A DNA stretch of 64,000 nt from Pseudarthrobacter sp. NamB4 (GTDB lineage Bacteria > Actinomycetota > Actinomycetes > Actinomycetales > Micrococcaceae): positions 186,001-250,000 of the forward strand of contig NZ_VAHM01000001.1 in the NCBI RefSeq assembly GCF_005796185.1. Reading direction: 5' to 3'. Below are positions 34,289-44,184 of this stretch, in pieces. Position numbers and translations under genes: made by a program. Positions within the stretch are counted from its first letter, which is position 1, and the number at the start of each line of letters is the position of its first letter. Below the pieces are notes generated by a model. The model was not told the DNA's origin, made no database searches, and was given only the letters and a program-made list of their open reading frames with translations.

Positions 34289-35536
34289 CTAAGGCCGCGG
34301 CGAGGATGGAGCTTGTTGCTCCAATTGTGACGTGCTCAGGCGCCGTAGCCCGGGGATCAGCAGGCCCAGGAAAAGTATTGCCTCGCTGATGGCCATTGCC
34401 AATGCGATTCCGTCAGCCCATCCACGTGTCGCAGCGAGGAACATCAGGGTTACTCCGGCGACGGCCGAGATGAGCGTCCACACGAGGATCAGCCGCTGGC
34501 GGCCTTGCGGAAGCAGGAGATTGCGGATAAACGGGGTACTTGCGGAGATAAAGAGAAAAGACAGTCCGTAGAATGCGCATGCCGCCTGGCTGGCCCTGTT
34601 GACGGATCCAAAGATTATGTCGGTGGCCAGCGGCCCCAGAGCAGCGAGAAAAACGGCTCCCATCAGGCCCAGCGCGAAGTGGGATGCGATGGCGGCGACG
34701 TGGCGCCTTGTTGGGCTGGCATCTTGCGCTTCGAGGGTCCAGCCTTGGAACGTGTTGCCCAAGGCCATAACTGAGAAGAGTCCGAAGCGGTAGACCGTAT
34801 CAGCGGAACTGAATCCAGCCATGACGGTGCTGGATATGAATGCTTGGCCGATGGGGACCGGCGTTGCCGCATAAGTCGTGCCGGACAGGCTGATCGCTGC
34901 TGGCCCAAACTGCTGGCGCAGCTGTCGAAATGTGCCGTTCCAAGACGTGAATGTTCTGCCGCTTTCGGGCATCGCGATTTTTTGAAAAACCACGAGGCTG
35001 ACCACAACAGCCGCAAGCAATATGACGCCATAAAGCCAGATCTTTGTGGTCAACAGGATGACGGGGACCGCAATAAGCGTGGCCGCCACCCGTGGAAGGG
35101 TGTCAAACATTGCAAGGAGTGCCGGCTTTCCGGCCCCTATGCAGTACCAGGCTGGAGAAAGTCCTGCTACTGCGGTTGTCAAAGACATGGACGCGGCATC
35201 CAGACGGTGCTCGGGGGCGGCCAGCTGCCAAGCCAGGGCAAAAACAAAGGGAAACACCACCGCTGACAGGACAAGCCGCGTTCTTAGGCTTTCCCTGTAG
35301 ACCTCAGCCCTGTGCTGCGGGGCAGGGTTCTGGGCAATCCGCACGGGTCCGAGGGTGTTCCAGCCCCAAGCGATGACTGCTCCACCAAAGACGCCGATGG
35401 CCTGCCCGGATGCGATGCTGGACCAGCCTCCCTCCCCGGCGACACGCGCCACAATGGGCACGAGAAGGAACGGTGTTACCAGCGAGAGCAGGGGTAAGCC
35501 CGTAAAGCCCGCAAGCCTCAATAGCACTGCTTTCAT
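34289..35536 (-). CDS. Polysaccharide flippase, Wzx/MATE-like
   Basis: 415 residues with about 12 hydrophobic segments, beginning with FTGLPLLSLVTPFLLVPIVARVAG and the GQAIGVFGGAVIAWGWNTLGP loop typical of oligosaccharide flippases of the MOP superfamily. It would move a lipid-linked repeat unit to the outer leaflet. Lies downstream of three GT2 genes on the same strand, after a 187-bp noncoding gap, and is convergent with the preceding membrane protein gene (20 bp between stops). Confidence 0.8.
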   Translation of the reverse strand: MKAVLLRLAGFTGLPLLSLVTPFLLVPIVARVAGEGGWSSIASGQAIGVFGGAVIAWGWNTLGPVRIAQNPAPQHRAEVYRESLRTRLVLSAVVFPFVFALAWQLAAPEHRLDAASMSLTTAVAGLSPAWYCIGAGKPALLAMFDTLPRVAATLIAVPVILLTTKIWLYGVILLAAVVVSLVVFQKIAMPESGRTFTSWNGTFRQLRQQFGPAAISLSGTTYAATPVPIGQAFISSTVMAGFSSADTVYRFGLFSVMALGNTFQGWTLEAQDASPTRRHVAAIASHFALGLMGAVFLAALGPLATDIIFGSVNRASQAACAFYGLSFLFISASTPFIRNLLLPQGRQRLILVWTLISAVAGVTLMFLAATRGWADGIALAMAISEAILFLGLLIPGLRRLSTSQLEQQAPSSPRP

Positions 35537-35723
35537 TTTTGAAGCGTTTCCTTCTGTTGATACTGCCGGGATTCTGTGGCGCTACGCCCTCGGGCGTTCA
35601 CCCGGGACACGGGCGCGCGCAGCAAGGTTCTGCCCGCGCCACGCCTTTGGTGATACCGGAACCAGCCGGGCGTGGAAGAGGTTACTCGGGCCCCAAGCGA
35701 CGATTCCTGCAACGACAGGTGGA

Positions 35724-36782
35724 CTACCGTGGATTGCCCGTCCCGCTGTGTCGCGGCCGTGGGGAAACAATGCCGAGGCTGATCTCCAGAGCCCGTATTG
35801 GGGATACGTTGTGGCGCCTCACTCCCTCCAGGAGGGACCTGATGAGCGCCATCGCCCGGGGCCGGGCATACAGGTGCAAGGCTTCCTCTAAATCAGGGCA
35901 CATGGAGAGGTTCTTCGGTGCCTTACGCTCAAGCAAGGTCCTCGCCATGACGGTTCGCCAGCCAAGCCCGGTCTTGTAGATGATGCTGCAGATACTCCGC
36001 GGTGAGGTGCTTCCTTCATAGCGCTTCACAAAGCGAAGAGTGTTGCGGATAGAAGTGGGCAGGCTTTGCCGTGACTCACCCACGACGTTGCTGCTGTGCT
36101 GGATGTAATCCTGCAGCACGACGTCGCGAATGCTCATTCCCCCGCAGGCGAGTGCACAGAGCCCAATCCAGTGGTCGTGGTACTGCGACGGTGCGGCCAG
36201 TGACGGAAACGGCAGCGCCAAGTCCAGCACCTCACGCCGAAACATACACAGCGACCCTGTCACCTGGTTATTGGCAATGAGGTCGGCAGGACTGACGTCT
36301 CTCCTGTCGGTGAGGCTTCCCCTAGCAGGATCCTGGTTGGTCGCAGAAACATCTGCCGTTACGACCCGTGCCTGCCCGGTCACCAGGGCTGTGTTATCCA
36401 GGGCGGGGAGCAGGACTTCGAGTTTCTCGGGATACCAGTAGTCGTCCTGGTCACTGAGAGCAACCCAGCGGGCTGCCTCGGGGACCGCCTTGAGGGCCCG
36501 TTCGAAATTGTGGTGGAATCCGAGCCTGTTCTCGTAGCCGAGAACGCGGAACCGCTCATCGTCACCGCAGGCCCGCCGCACCATGTCCGCAACACGTTGG
36601 TAATCGCCATCCACCGAGATGAGGCAGACGAAATTGCGGTGGGTTTGGGCCTGGATGGAGCGGAGCTGGCGGGCGAACATGGGTTCGTCCGGCTTGTAGG
36701 CGGCCATTGCCACGGCGCCGAAGGAAGCGGCGAAACCATCCGGAGCGGATTGTTCCGGGGCGGATTGGGGTTGCGTCGTCAT
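35724..36782 (-). CDS. Glycosyltransferase family 2
   Basis: 352 residues. GT-A fold start AVAMAAYKPDEPMFARQLRSI, nucleotide-binding VDGD, acidic motif ALSDQDDYWYPEKLE (DQDD) and acceptor region NNQVTGSLCMFRREVLDLAL with QYHDHWIGL. This resembles rhamnosyl- or galactosyl-transferases of O-antigen loci (RfbF/WchF kind). The ATG at 36780-36782 overlaps the stop of the upstream GT2 gene (ATGA). The 187-bp stretch downstream (35537-35723) shows no supported gene. Confidence 0.85.
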   Translation of the reverse strand: MTTQPQSAPEQSAPDGFAASFGAVAMAAYKPDEPMFARQLRSIQAQTHRNFVCLISVDGDYQRVADMVRRACGDDERFRVLGYENRLGFHHNFERALKAVPEAARWVALSDQDDYWYPEKLEVLLPALDNTALVTGQARVVTADVSATNQDPARGSLTDRRDVSPADLIANNQVTGSLCMFRREVLDLALPFPSLAAPSQYHDHWIGLCALACGGMSIRDVVLQDYIQHSSNVVGESRQSLPTSIRNTLRFVKRYEGSTSPRSICSIIYKTGLGWRTVMARTLLERKAPKNLSMCPDLEEALHLYARPRAMALIRSLLEGVRRHNVSPIRALEISLGIVSPRPRHSGTGNPR

Positions 36783-37522
36783 CGGGTGCCCAGCTTCCTG
36801 CCCAGTGCGACGAAGAAGGCACGAAGGAGCATGATTCTTGCACGGAGAATAACCGCGACGGGTCGGCGGGTTTTGGGTGTCGTGTTCTCGTCGTGCAGGC
36901 GCCGTGCAACGGTCGGTGCAGTTACGTGGACCATTTGTTGGTTAAGGTTGCCCACAAGTGCGATCCACTGGTCGTGGGTCTCTGTGAGGAATTCAGGGAA
37001 CGGAAGTATCAGTTTCTTGGCTGCGGCCTTGAACGCCATGGTGCACCCGTAATAGGGCCGAATGCCGATCCATGTCGTGACCAGGTTGGCTACCCACCGC
37101 CTGCTGTCGGATTCCTTGAGCTGAACTTTGTGGTATTTGTTGGCCGGGCCGCCAAAAACAGTGAAGTTGCTTGCGACGAAGTCCTTGGTCTGCAGGGCAT
37201 CCAGCAAGGTCTCAACACGGTTGGGCAGCCATACGTCGTCCTGGTCGGACAGCATAATGTAATCGCCCCTGCTGGCGGTTATTGCCCTTTCGAAACTGGC
37301 AACGTAACCCTTATTCTCCTTGTTTGGCAGGAGAACGATGCGCGGGTCCCCGAGGCGACGGACGACGTCGAGCGTGGAGTCCTTCGACGCATCGTCAACG
37401 ACGATGAGTTCGTCCCCGGGAGCCAACTGGGCAAGGATTGAGCGAATCTGTTCGGCAACGTATTCCTGCCCGTTGTACGTTGCCATACAGACGGAAACCC
37501 GCACAGGGCCGTTCCCGCTCAT
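36779..37522 (-). CDS. Glycosyltransferase family 2
   Basis: 247 residues. GT-A: VSVCMATYNGQEYVAEQIRS, LIVVDDASKDSTLDVV, MLSDQDDVWLPNRVETL (DQDD metal motif), and YGCTMAFKAAAKKLIL with TETHDQWIALVG. The second of three overlapping GT2 genes, with sequence style close to the next one downstream, suggesting duplication. The ATG at 37520-37522 overlaps the stop of the upstream gene and starts exactly at the conserved domain; the frame is open for 55 further codons without support. Confidence 0.85.
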   Translation of the reverse strand: MSGNGPVRVSVCMATYNGQEYVAEQIRSILAQLAPGDELIVVDDASKDSTLDVVRRLGDPRIVLLPNKENKGYVASFERAITASRGDYIMLSDQDDVWLPNRVETLLDALQTKDFVASNFTVFGGPANKYHKVQLKESDSRRWVANLVTTWIGIRPYYGCTMAFKAAAKKLILPFPEFLTETHDQWIALVGNLNQQMVHVTAPTVARRLHDENTTPKTRRPVAVILRARIMLLRAFFVALGRKLGTR

Positions 37523-38490
37523 GCGCTGATCTTCCGCTCGAATCCGGGATCGATCTTGCCGAGACGTCCAAGCCAGCCATCCCGGAAGCCGCGGGCAAAT
37601 GCGCGGTACTGCCCCTTGCGGTTGGCTCCGTACAGCATCCTGAACACGTCGCTTTCCAATTGGAAGCGAAGTTTGCGGATCAGCCATACGGGGAATCGGG
37701 CACCGTACTGGCGCCAGAGGTGGATGTTGTTCCGGGTCATGTAATACACGCGAAAGGGGGGATGAGAATGCACGTGGCGCTTTCTACCCAGGATGGCGAC
37801 ATGCCAGCCGAAAAGCATCATTGGCTGGGCCCGGCCCAGCGCATGCGTCATATTGCAACCCTTCCCCACCAGGGTCGCCAGGCCAAGGGACCTGAGGCGA
37901 AGGTTGTATTCGGTGTCGACGCAGTCGATGAACAACCTCGCGTCGAGCATTCCGGCAGTCCTAAGCGTGGAAACGGGAATGACGGCTCCGGACTGGAGGG
38001 CGTCGAAGGCCTCGGGAAAACGGGCCCTTCGGGAGAGCAACGCAACGTTCCGGCCGTTGTGCGACTGGGCGCTGACAAGGCCGACTTCGATCCCGTCGGC
38101 ACTGGCCTCCGCATAGGTTTCCAGTGCAGCTGCAATGTAGCCATCGTCAAGGGCAGAGTCCTGGTCGAGGGTTACCACGAAGTCTGGCGCCCAGGCACTC
38201 AGTGCTACGTCAATGCCCTCATTAAGTGCCGCAGCGATCCCGGCGTTTTCCCGCATTCGCACCACTGTGGATCCCATGGCTTCCAACTCCTGCAGCACGC
38301 TGCTGGTCTGCTCGACATCCGTGCCGTCGTCGACCACTACCGTATGAATGACCTGCCGGTTGAGTTGCTTGACCCTCTCGGGGAGGTCCTGGGGAGGGTG
38401 GAAGGCCGATATTACAGCCACCACACGCGGGTCACTCTGGTGCGTCACGTCGTATAGTTCCTTCTCGCTTACCCAAATAGACTGTTCCAT
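37519..38490 (-). CDS. Glycosyltransferase family 2, rhamnosyltransferase-like
   Basis: 323 residues. VVAVISAFHPPQDLPERVKQL, HTVVVDDGTD, NAGIAAALNEGIDVAL, and metal motif VVTLDQDSALDDGYI, the pattern of bacterial RfbF-type rhamnosyltransferases. Conserved SGAVIPVSTLRTAG and FIDCVDTEYNLRL follow, then basic amphipathic helices near the C-terminus (FRVYYMTRNNIHLWRQYG), probably membrane-associating. First gene of a three-GT leftward operon; divergent from the GT2 gene at 38684. dTDP-rhamnose made by the rml genes nearby is the likely donor (inference). Confidence 0.86.
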   Translation of the reverse strand: MEQSIWVSEKELYDVTHQSDPRVVAVISAFHPPQDLPERVKQLNRQVIHTVVVDDGTDVEQTSSVLQELEAMGSTVVRMRENAGIAAALNEGIDVALSAWAPDFVVTLDQDSALDDGYIAAALETYAEASADGIEVGLVSAQSHNGRNVALLSRRARFPEAFDALQSGAVIPVSTLRTAGMLDARLFIDCVDTEYNLRLRSLGLATLVGKGCNMTHALGRAQPMMLFGWHVAILGRKRHVHSHPPFRVYYMTRNNIHLWRQYGARFPVWLIRKLRFQLESDVFRMLYGANRKGQYRAFARGFRDGWLGRLGKIDPGFERKISA

Positions 38491-38683
38491 TGCGTCAGGG
38501 AACTGTCAGACAGCAGGCTTCAGTCTATCGTCGGTATGGGAGGGCCTCCGATTTCTCCGGTCCCGCGCCTGCAAGCAGCTTGGGGTGGCCGGACAGGGCG
38601 AGACGGTAGCATTGATGGGGTGCTCATCTCCGGGCAGACAGATCCAACCCTGTGTATCTTCAAGAAAAGGACCTACCTGGCAC

Positions 38684-39565
38684 ATGGCCATTGATGTATT
38701 GCTTCCCTACTATGGGGACGTCGACCTGATGAAACTTGCGGCCCAGAGCGTCATGAGCCAGCAGTTCGAGGATTGGCGTCTCATCGTGGTCGACGACGGG
38801 TACCCCAGCCCGGAACCCCAGCGTTGGTTCGAGTCCATGTCGGACCCCCGTGTCACATACCAAAAGAACGAAGAAAACCTCGGCGCCAACGGCAACTACC
38901 GCAAGGCGTTGGAAATGGCCGAAGCGGACATCGTTGTCGTAATGGGCGCCGATGACATCATGCTGCCGAACTACCTCGATGTCGTCTCCAAGGCGTTCGA
39001 AGCCCACCCCGAAGCAAGCGTCGTCCAGCCGGGCGTGCAGGTTATCGATGAGAAGGGCCGTGCCAGCTCGCCGCTGGTGGATATCGTCAAGAAGGTATAT
39101 GCTCCGTCGACCAAATCGACAGTGCTGCTGCAGGGTGAGGAGATGGCCACCAGCCTGGTTCGGGCCGACTGGGCGTACTTCCCGTCCCTGGCATGGCGCA
39201 CGGAGGTGATCCGCCGCATCGGCTTCACTGAAGGCCTGCACGTAGTGCAGGACCTTGCTCTGCTGCTTGATATTGCTGCTGAAGGCGGCTCCATGGTGGT
39301 TGACCCTACGCTGTCGTTCCTCTACCGCCGGCACTCCGCCTCAGATTCCTCCGTCAAGGCCCTTGACGGCCGCCGGTTCGATGAAGAGCGCGCCTACTTC
39401 GAGGGACAGGCACGACGTTTCCGGGAACTCGGCTGGAACAGGACTGCCCGGGCTGCGGCCTTCCACATAACGTCGCGGTTGAATGCCGCCACACTGGTGG
39501 CCCGCTCCTTGATGATCGGAAAGACTGACTCGCTGCCAAGGCTGTTGAAGCACGTTGTTTCTTAG
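38684..39565 (+). CDS. Glycosyltransferase family 2
   Basis: 293 residues. AIDVLLPYYGDVDLMKLAAQSV, LIVVDDGYPSPEPQRWFES, NLGANGNYRKALEMAE, and VVMGADDIMLPNYLD (ADD in place of DxD). C-terminal part has FLYRRHSASDSS. ATG 38684 lies 13 bases after AAAAGG and begins the conserved domain; upstream frame is non-coding leader. The gene stands alone on the plus strand between a divergent and a convergent operon and ends just before a strong terminator. Confidence 0.85.
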   Translation: MAIDVLLPYYGDVDLMKLAAQSVMSQQFEDWRLIVVDDGYPSPEPQRWFESMSDPRVTYQKNEENLGANGNYRKALEMAEADIVVVMGADDIMLPNYLDVVSKAFEAHPEASVVQPGVQVIDEKGRASSPLVDIVKKVYAPSTKSTVLLQGEEMATSLVRADWAYFPSLAWRTEVIRRIGFTEGLHVVQDLALLLDIAAEGGSMVVDPTLSFLYRRHSASDSSVKALDGRRFDEERAYFEGQARRFRELGWNRTARAAAFHITSRLNAATLVARSLMIGKTDSLPRLLKHVVS

Positions 39566-39571
39566 CCAAAA

Positions 39572-39630
39572 GCGTTAGAAATCAGGTGGCTGCCCCGGGA
39601 TCCGAGACAGCCACCTGATTTCTTTAACGC
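39572..39630. terminator. Bidirectional terminator
   Basis: A 16-bp perfect stem (AGAAATCAGGTGGCTG / CAGCCACCTGATTTCT) around a 15-nt loop, extended by GCGTTA/TAACGC. It lies between the plus-strand GT2 gene and the convergent DUF2304 gene and includes the stop region of the latter. Confidence 0.85.
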
Positions 39631-40022
39631 GTCGGTTCGTCCGTCCCAGGCATGTCACCGCCTGCACGGCCACCCCGTGCCCGGTTCTCTTCAAGTTCGA
39701 GAACCTTTAGGCGGAGTATTCCGACTTCCTCCGCCAATACCCGGATTTCGTCTTCGGCCTGCGACTGCTCAAAGGACAGATGGAGGCAGACGGATACCAG
39801 CAGTACAAGGGCCATCGCGAACAGGAGGTTGGACGGCACTTTTACGCCCAATACTCCGCTTGACCAGAAGAGCAATTGAGGGAAGGCCGCCAGCACCAGG
39901 ACGCCGATCCCGATGATGATCCAGATGACAGCGTACTTCTCCCGCAGGTGCCGGCGGCGCAACATCTCAAAGATGATGAGCAAAATGACCAGCACAAAGA
40001 TGAAGCCAACAAGGGTGGCCAT
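39624..40022 (-). CDS. DUF2304 membrane protein
   Basis: 132 residues: three hydrophobic segments (about 3-21, 31-54, 65-84) with EMLRRRHLREKYAVIWIIIG, the hallmark of DUF2304, then a coiled-coil tail (EDEIRVLAEEVGILRLKVLELEENRA). In many bacteria this family lies next to a dolichol-phosphate-mannose-synthase-like GT2, as here (8 bp downstream of it), and may help it at the membrane. Function not established. Confidence 0.85.
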   Translation of the reverse strand: MATLVGFIFVLVILLIIFEMLRRRHLREKYAVIWIIIGIGVLVLAAFPQLLFWSSGVLGVKVPSNLLFAMALVLLVSVCLHLSFEQSQAEDEIRVLAEEVGILRLKVLELEENRARGGRAGGDMPGTDEPTR

Positions 40023-40030
40023 GGAAACTC

Positions 40031-40762
40031 CTAGTTGGATGACGGTTCGTTCTTCTTGCGGGTCAACGCGAAGAGGAGGGCAAATGCTGACCGGCCCAGG
40101 TAGATGGCGGCCTTGACCGGGTCATGGCTTGGAGTCCCGCCCTGCCGTTCACGCATTGAAACCCCCACTTGGCGCACAGTGCACCCGGAACGGATGGCTA
40201 CCACGAGCGAATCAATGGTGTCACCGAGGTACTCGGCGGGGTAGTGGTCTACATACTGCCGGATAGCCTTGGCATTAGCTGCCCGGAACCCGGACGTGAC
40301 GTCGGTGAGGCGGGTGCCCGCGATCCTGGATATCGTCCAGGCCAGAACGTTCATGGCCCACTTGCGCGGCCCGCGGACCGTGTAGGTTCCCTTGTCGGCA
40401 AAACGGGCACCAATGACGATGTCCGCTTCCTGCAGGCCATCGAGGACGGCTTTAATATCGCGGGGATCGTGCTGGCCATCGGAGTCCACCTGAATGACCC
40501 TGGTGTAGCCGTGCATCTTGGCGTACTTGAAACCGGTCCTCATTGCGCCGCCCACTCCCATATTGAAGGGGAGTTGGACCACCAGCGCGCCGGCATCGCG
40601 TGCAACCTGTGCCGTGTTGTCACGTGACCCGTCATCCACGACGAGGATGCTGCAGTCAGGGCCGAACTCGAACACTTCCCGGATTGTGTTGCCGATGGCT
40701 TCCGACTCATTCCAGGCCGGCATGATGACCAGGGTGCGCTGGTTTTGCTCTGCAGGAGTCAT
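40031..40762 (-). CDS. GT2, polyprenyl-phosphate sugar synthase-like
   Basis: 243 residues related to dolichyl-phosphate mannose synthases. VIMPAWNESEAIGNTIREV, ILVVDDGSRDNTAQVA, LPFNMGVGGAMRTGFKYA, VIQVDSDGQHDPRDI (DSDGQH metal motif) and VTSGFRAANAKAIRQY. It would load a sugar on polyprenyl phosphate as donor for membrane transferases. No C-terminal membrane helices; DUF2304 next door may supply them. The ATG overlaps the stop of the rmlC-rmlD fusion gene. Confidence 0.87.
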   Translation of the reverse strand: MTPAEQNQRTLVIMPAWNESEAIGNTIREVFEFGPDCSILVVDDGSRDNTAQVARDAGALVVQLPFNMGVGGAMRTGFKYAKMHGYTRVIQVDSDGQHDPRDIKAVLDGLQEADIVIGARFADKGTYTVRGPRKWAMNVLAWTISRIAGTRLTDVTSGFRAANAKAIRQYVDHYPAEYLGDTIDSLVVAIRSGCTVRQVGVSMRERQGGTPSHDPVKAAIYLGRSAFALLFALTRKKNEPSSN

Positions 40763-42183
40763 ACGTTATCGGTTTCCGCCTTCAGGTAGGCGGTCAGCCT
40801 CTCATCGGCGTCAGCCGGGTGAAAGCCCGTCGACTGTGCCTTGGCCAGGTCCAGCGCACTGTTGTGTGGCCGTGGAGCTGCAGCCTTGTTCTTGAAGTAT
40901 TCAGCGGTCGTAACCCCTGTGACGTCCGACCTTGAGGCGCCGGACAGCTCGTAAACGTCCGATGCTATGTCGGCCCAGCTCTTCACCGGTCCGCCGTTTG
41001 TGAAGTTGTAAGTGCCGTAGGGCGCTTCCGTGGTCAGCAGGTGGCTGATGAACGCCCCAATATCCTCGGTAAAAGTCAGACGTCCAGTCTGGTCATTGAC
41101 AACAGCGGGCTTGATTCCCCTGGCTGCAAGGCTGGCCATGGTGCGGACAAAGTTGTTGCCTTCTCCGATGACCCAGCTGGTCCGAACGATGTAGTGACGC
41201 GGCACGACGCCCACGACAGCGTCACCGGCCGCTTTCGTTTGCCCGTAAACGCCAAGGGGTGACAGCGGCTCGTCTTCGTCATGGACGTCACGGGTCCCGT
41301 CGAAGACGTAGTCCGATGAGACGTGCACCAGGGTGAGGTCGTGTTCGACGGCGGTGCGAGCAAGGTTGGCCACGGCCGTTACGTTAATGGCCCAGGCCGC
41401 TGCCCTGCCCTCGGCGGATTCTGCAGCGTCGACGGCCGTGTACGCGGCGGCATTGACGATGGTCGAGTAGTTCTTCCAACGCCGGGTGTTGAACGCATCT
41501 GCACTGGCGAGGTCAAACTCACCGCGGCCAGCGAACTCAACCGTTGCAGCGCCGTCGTACTGTGCGCGCAGGGCCTTGCCAAGCTGCCCGTCAGCGCCGA
41601 CGACCAGGATCTTTTTCGCCTGCATTGGAGCGACATCGGCCATCCGCGGGTGGGCCTTGTCCTTGTCGGAGAGTTCAGCCTGGGCCAGGGGGATCGGCCA
41701 CTGGATTGCCGCGGTCTCGTCGGCCAGGTTCAGGAAGGTGTACTGTCCCTGGGCATCAGCCGACCAGTGGTCATTCACTAGGTAGGTGTAGGCCGTTCTG
41801 TCCTCCAGTGTCTGGAAAGCGTTGCCAACGCCCCGTGGAATGAAGATAGCCTGGCTCGGATCAAGCTCGGCAGTGAAGACAGTGCCAAATGACGGGCCTT
41901 CCCGCAGGTCAACCCAGGCTCCGAAGATACGGCCGGTCGCAACGGAGATGAACTTGTCCCAAGGCTCGGCGTGGATGCCACGGGTGGTCCCTGCCTTCTC
42001 GTTGTAGGAAATGTTGTTCTGGACCGGCCGGAAATCAGGCAGTCCAAGAGCGACCATTTTTTCCCGCTGCCAGTTTTCCTTGAACCAGCCCCGGTTGTCG
42101 CCGTGGACCGAAAGGTCATAAAGGACGACGCCGGGAATGGGAGTTTGGTGCCGGGCAAGCTTCTTTGAGAACTCCAGAGACAT
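40759..42183 (-). CDS. rmlCD: Fused dTDP-4-dehydrorhamnose 3,5-epimerase / dTDP-4-dehydrorhamnose reductase
   Basis: 474 residues. Residues 1-185 form an RmlC cupin (GVVLYDLSVHGDNRGWFKENW, GIHAEPWDKFISVATGRIFGAWVDLR, FIPRGVGNAFQTLED). From about 193 there is an RmlD Rossmann reductase (KILVVGADGQLGKALRAQY, VHVSSDYVFDG, YGQTKAAGDAVV with the catalytic Tyr-x3-Lys, and RTSWVIGEG). The two steps turn dTDP-4-keto-6-deoxyglucose into dTDP-rhamnose in one chain. The first His/Asp of RmlC catalysis falls in a variant GIHAEPW context. Starts 3 bp after the rmlB stop; ends overlapping the next GT2 gene. Confidence 0.9.
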   Translation of the reverse strand: MSLEFSKKLARHQTPIPGVVLYDLSVHGDNRGWFKENWQREKMVALGLPDFRPVQNNISYNEKAGTTRGIHAEPWDKFISVATGRIFGAWVDLREGPSFGTVFTAELDPSQAIFIPRGVGNAFQTLEDRTAYTYLVNDHWSADAQGQYTFLNLADETAAIQWPIPLAQAELSDKDKAHPRMADVAPMQAKKILVVGADGQLGKALRAQYDGAATVEFAGRGEFDLASADAFNTRRWKNYSTIVNAAAYTAVDAAESAEGRAAAWAINVTAVANLARTAVEHDLTLVHVSSDYVFDGTRDVHDEDEPLSPLGVYGQTKAAGDAVVGVVPRHYIVRTSWVIGEGNNFVRTMASLAARGIKPAVVNDQTGRLTFTEDIGAFISHLLTTEAPYGTYNFTNGGPVKSWADIASDVYELSGASRSDVTGVTTAEYFKNKAAAPRPHNSALDLAKAQSTGFHPADADERLTAYLKAETDNV

Positions 42184-42186
42184 GGA

Positions 42187-44113
<1,927 letters not shown>

Positions 44114-44121
44114 CGCAGCGC

Positions 44122-44171
44122 AACAGCAGGAAAGGGGGTGGAGCCGAAGCTCCACCCCCTTTCCTGCTGTT
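44122..44171. terminator. Long perfect-stem bidirectional terminator
   Basis: Perfect inverted repeat with 23-bp arms (beginning AACAGCAGGAAAGGGGG, ending CCCCCTTTCCTGCTGTT) around a CGAA tetraloop. It lies between the stops of rmlA and the convergent GH25 gene. Confidence 0.93.
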
Positions 44172-44184
44172 ACAGACTCCCTCT

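Noticed and set aside
35582..35770. 62-codon minus-strand frame after the GT2 gene
   Set aside because: No RBS or family match; overlaps the end of a supported gene. The gap 35537-35723 is left unassigned.
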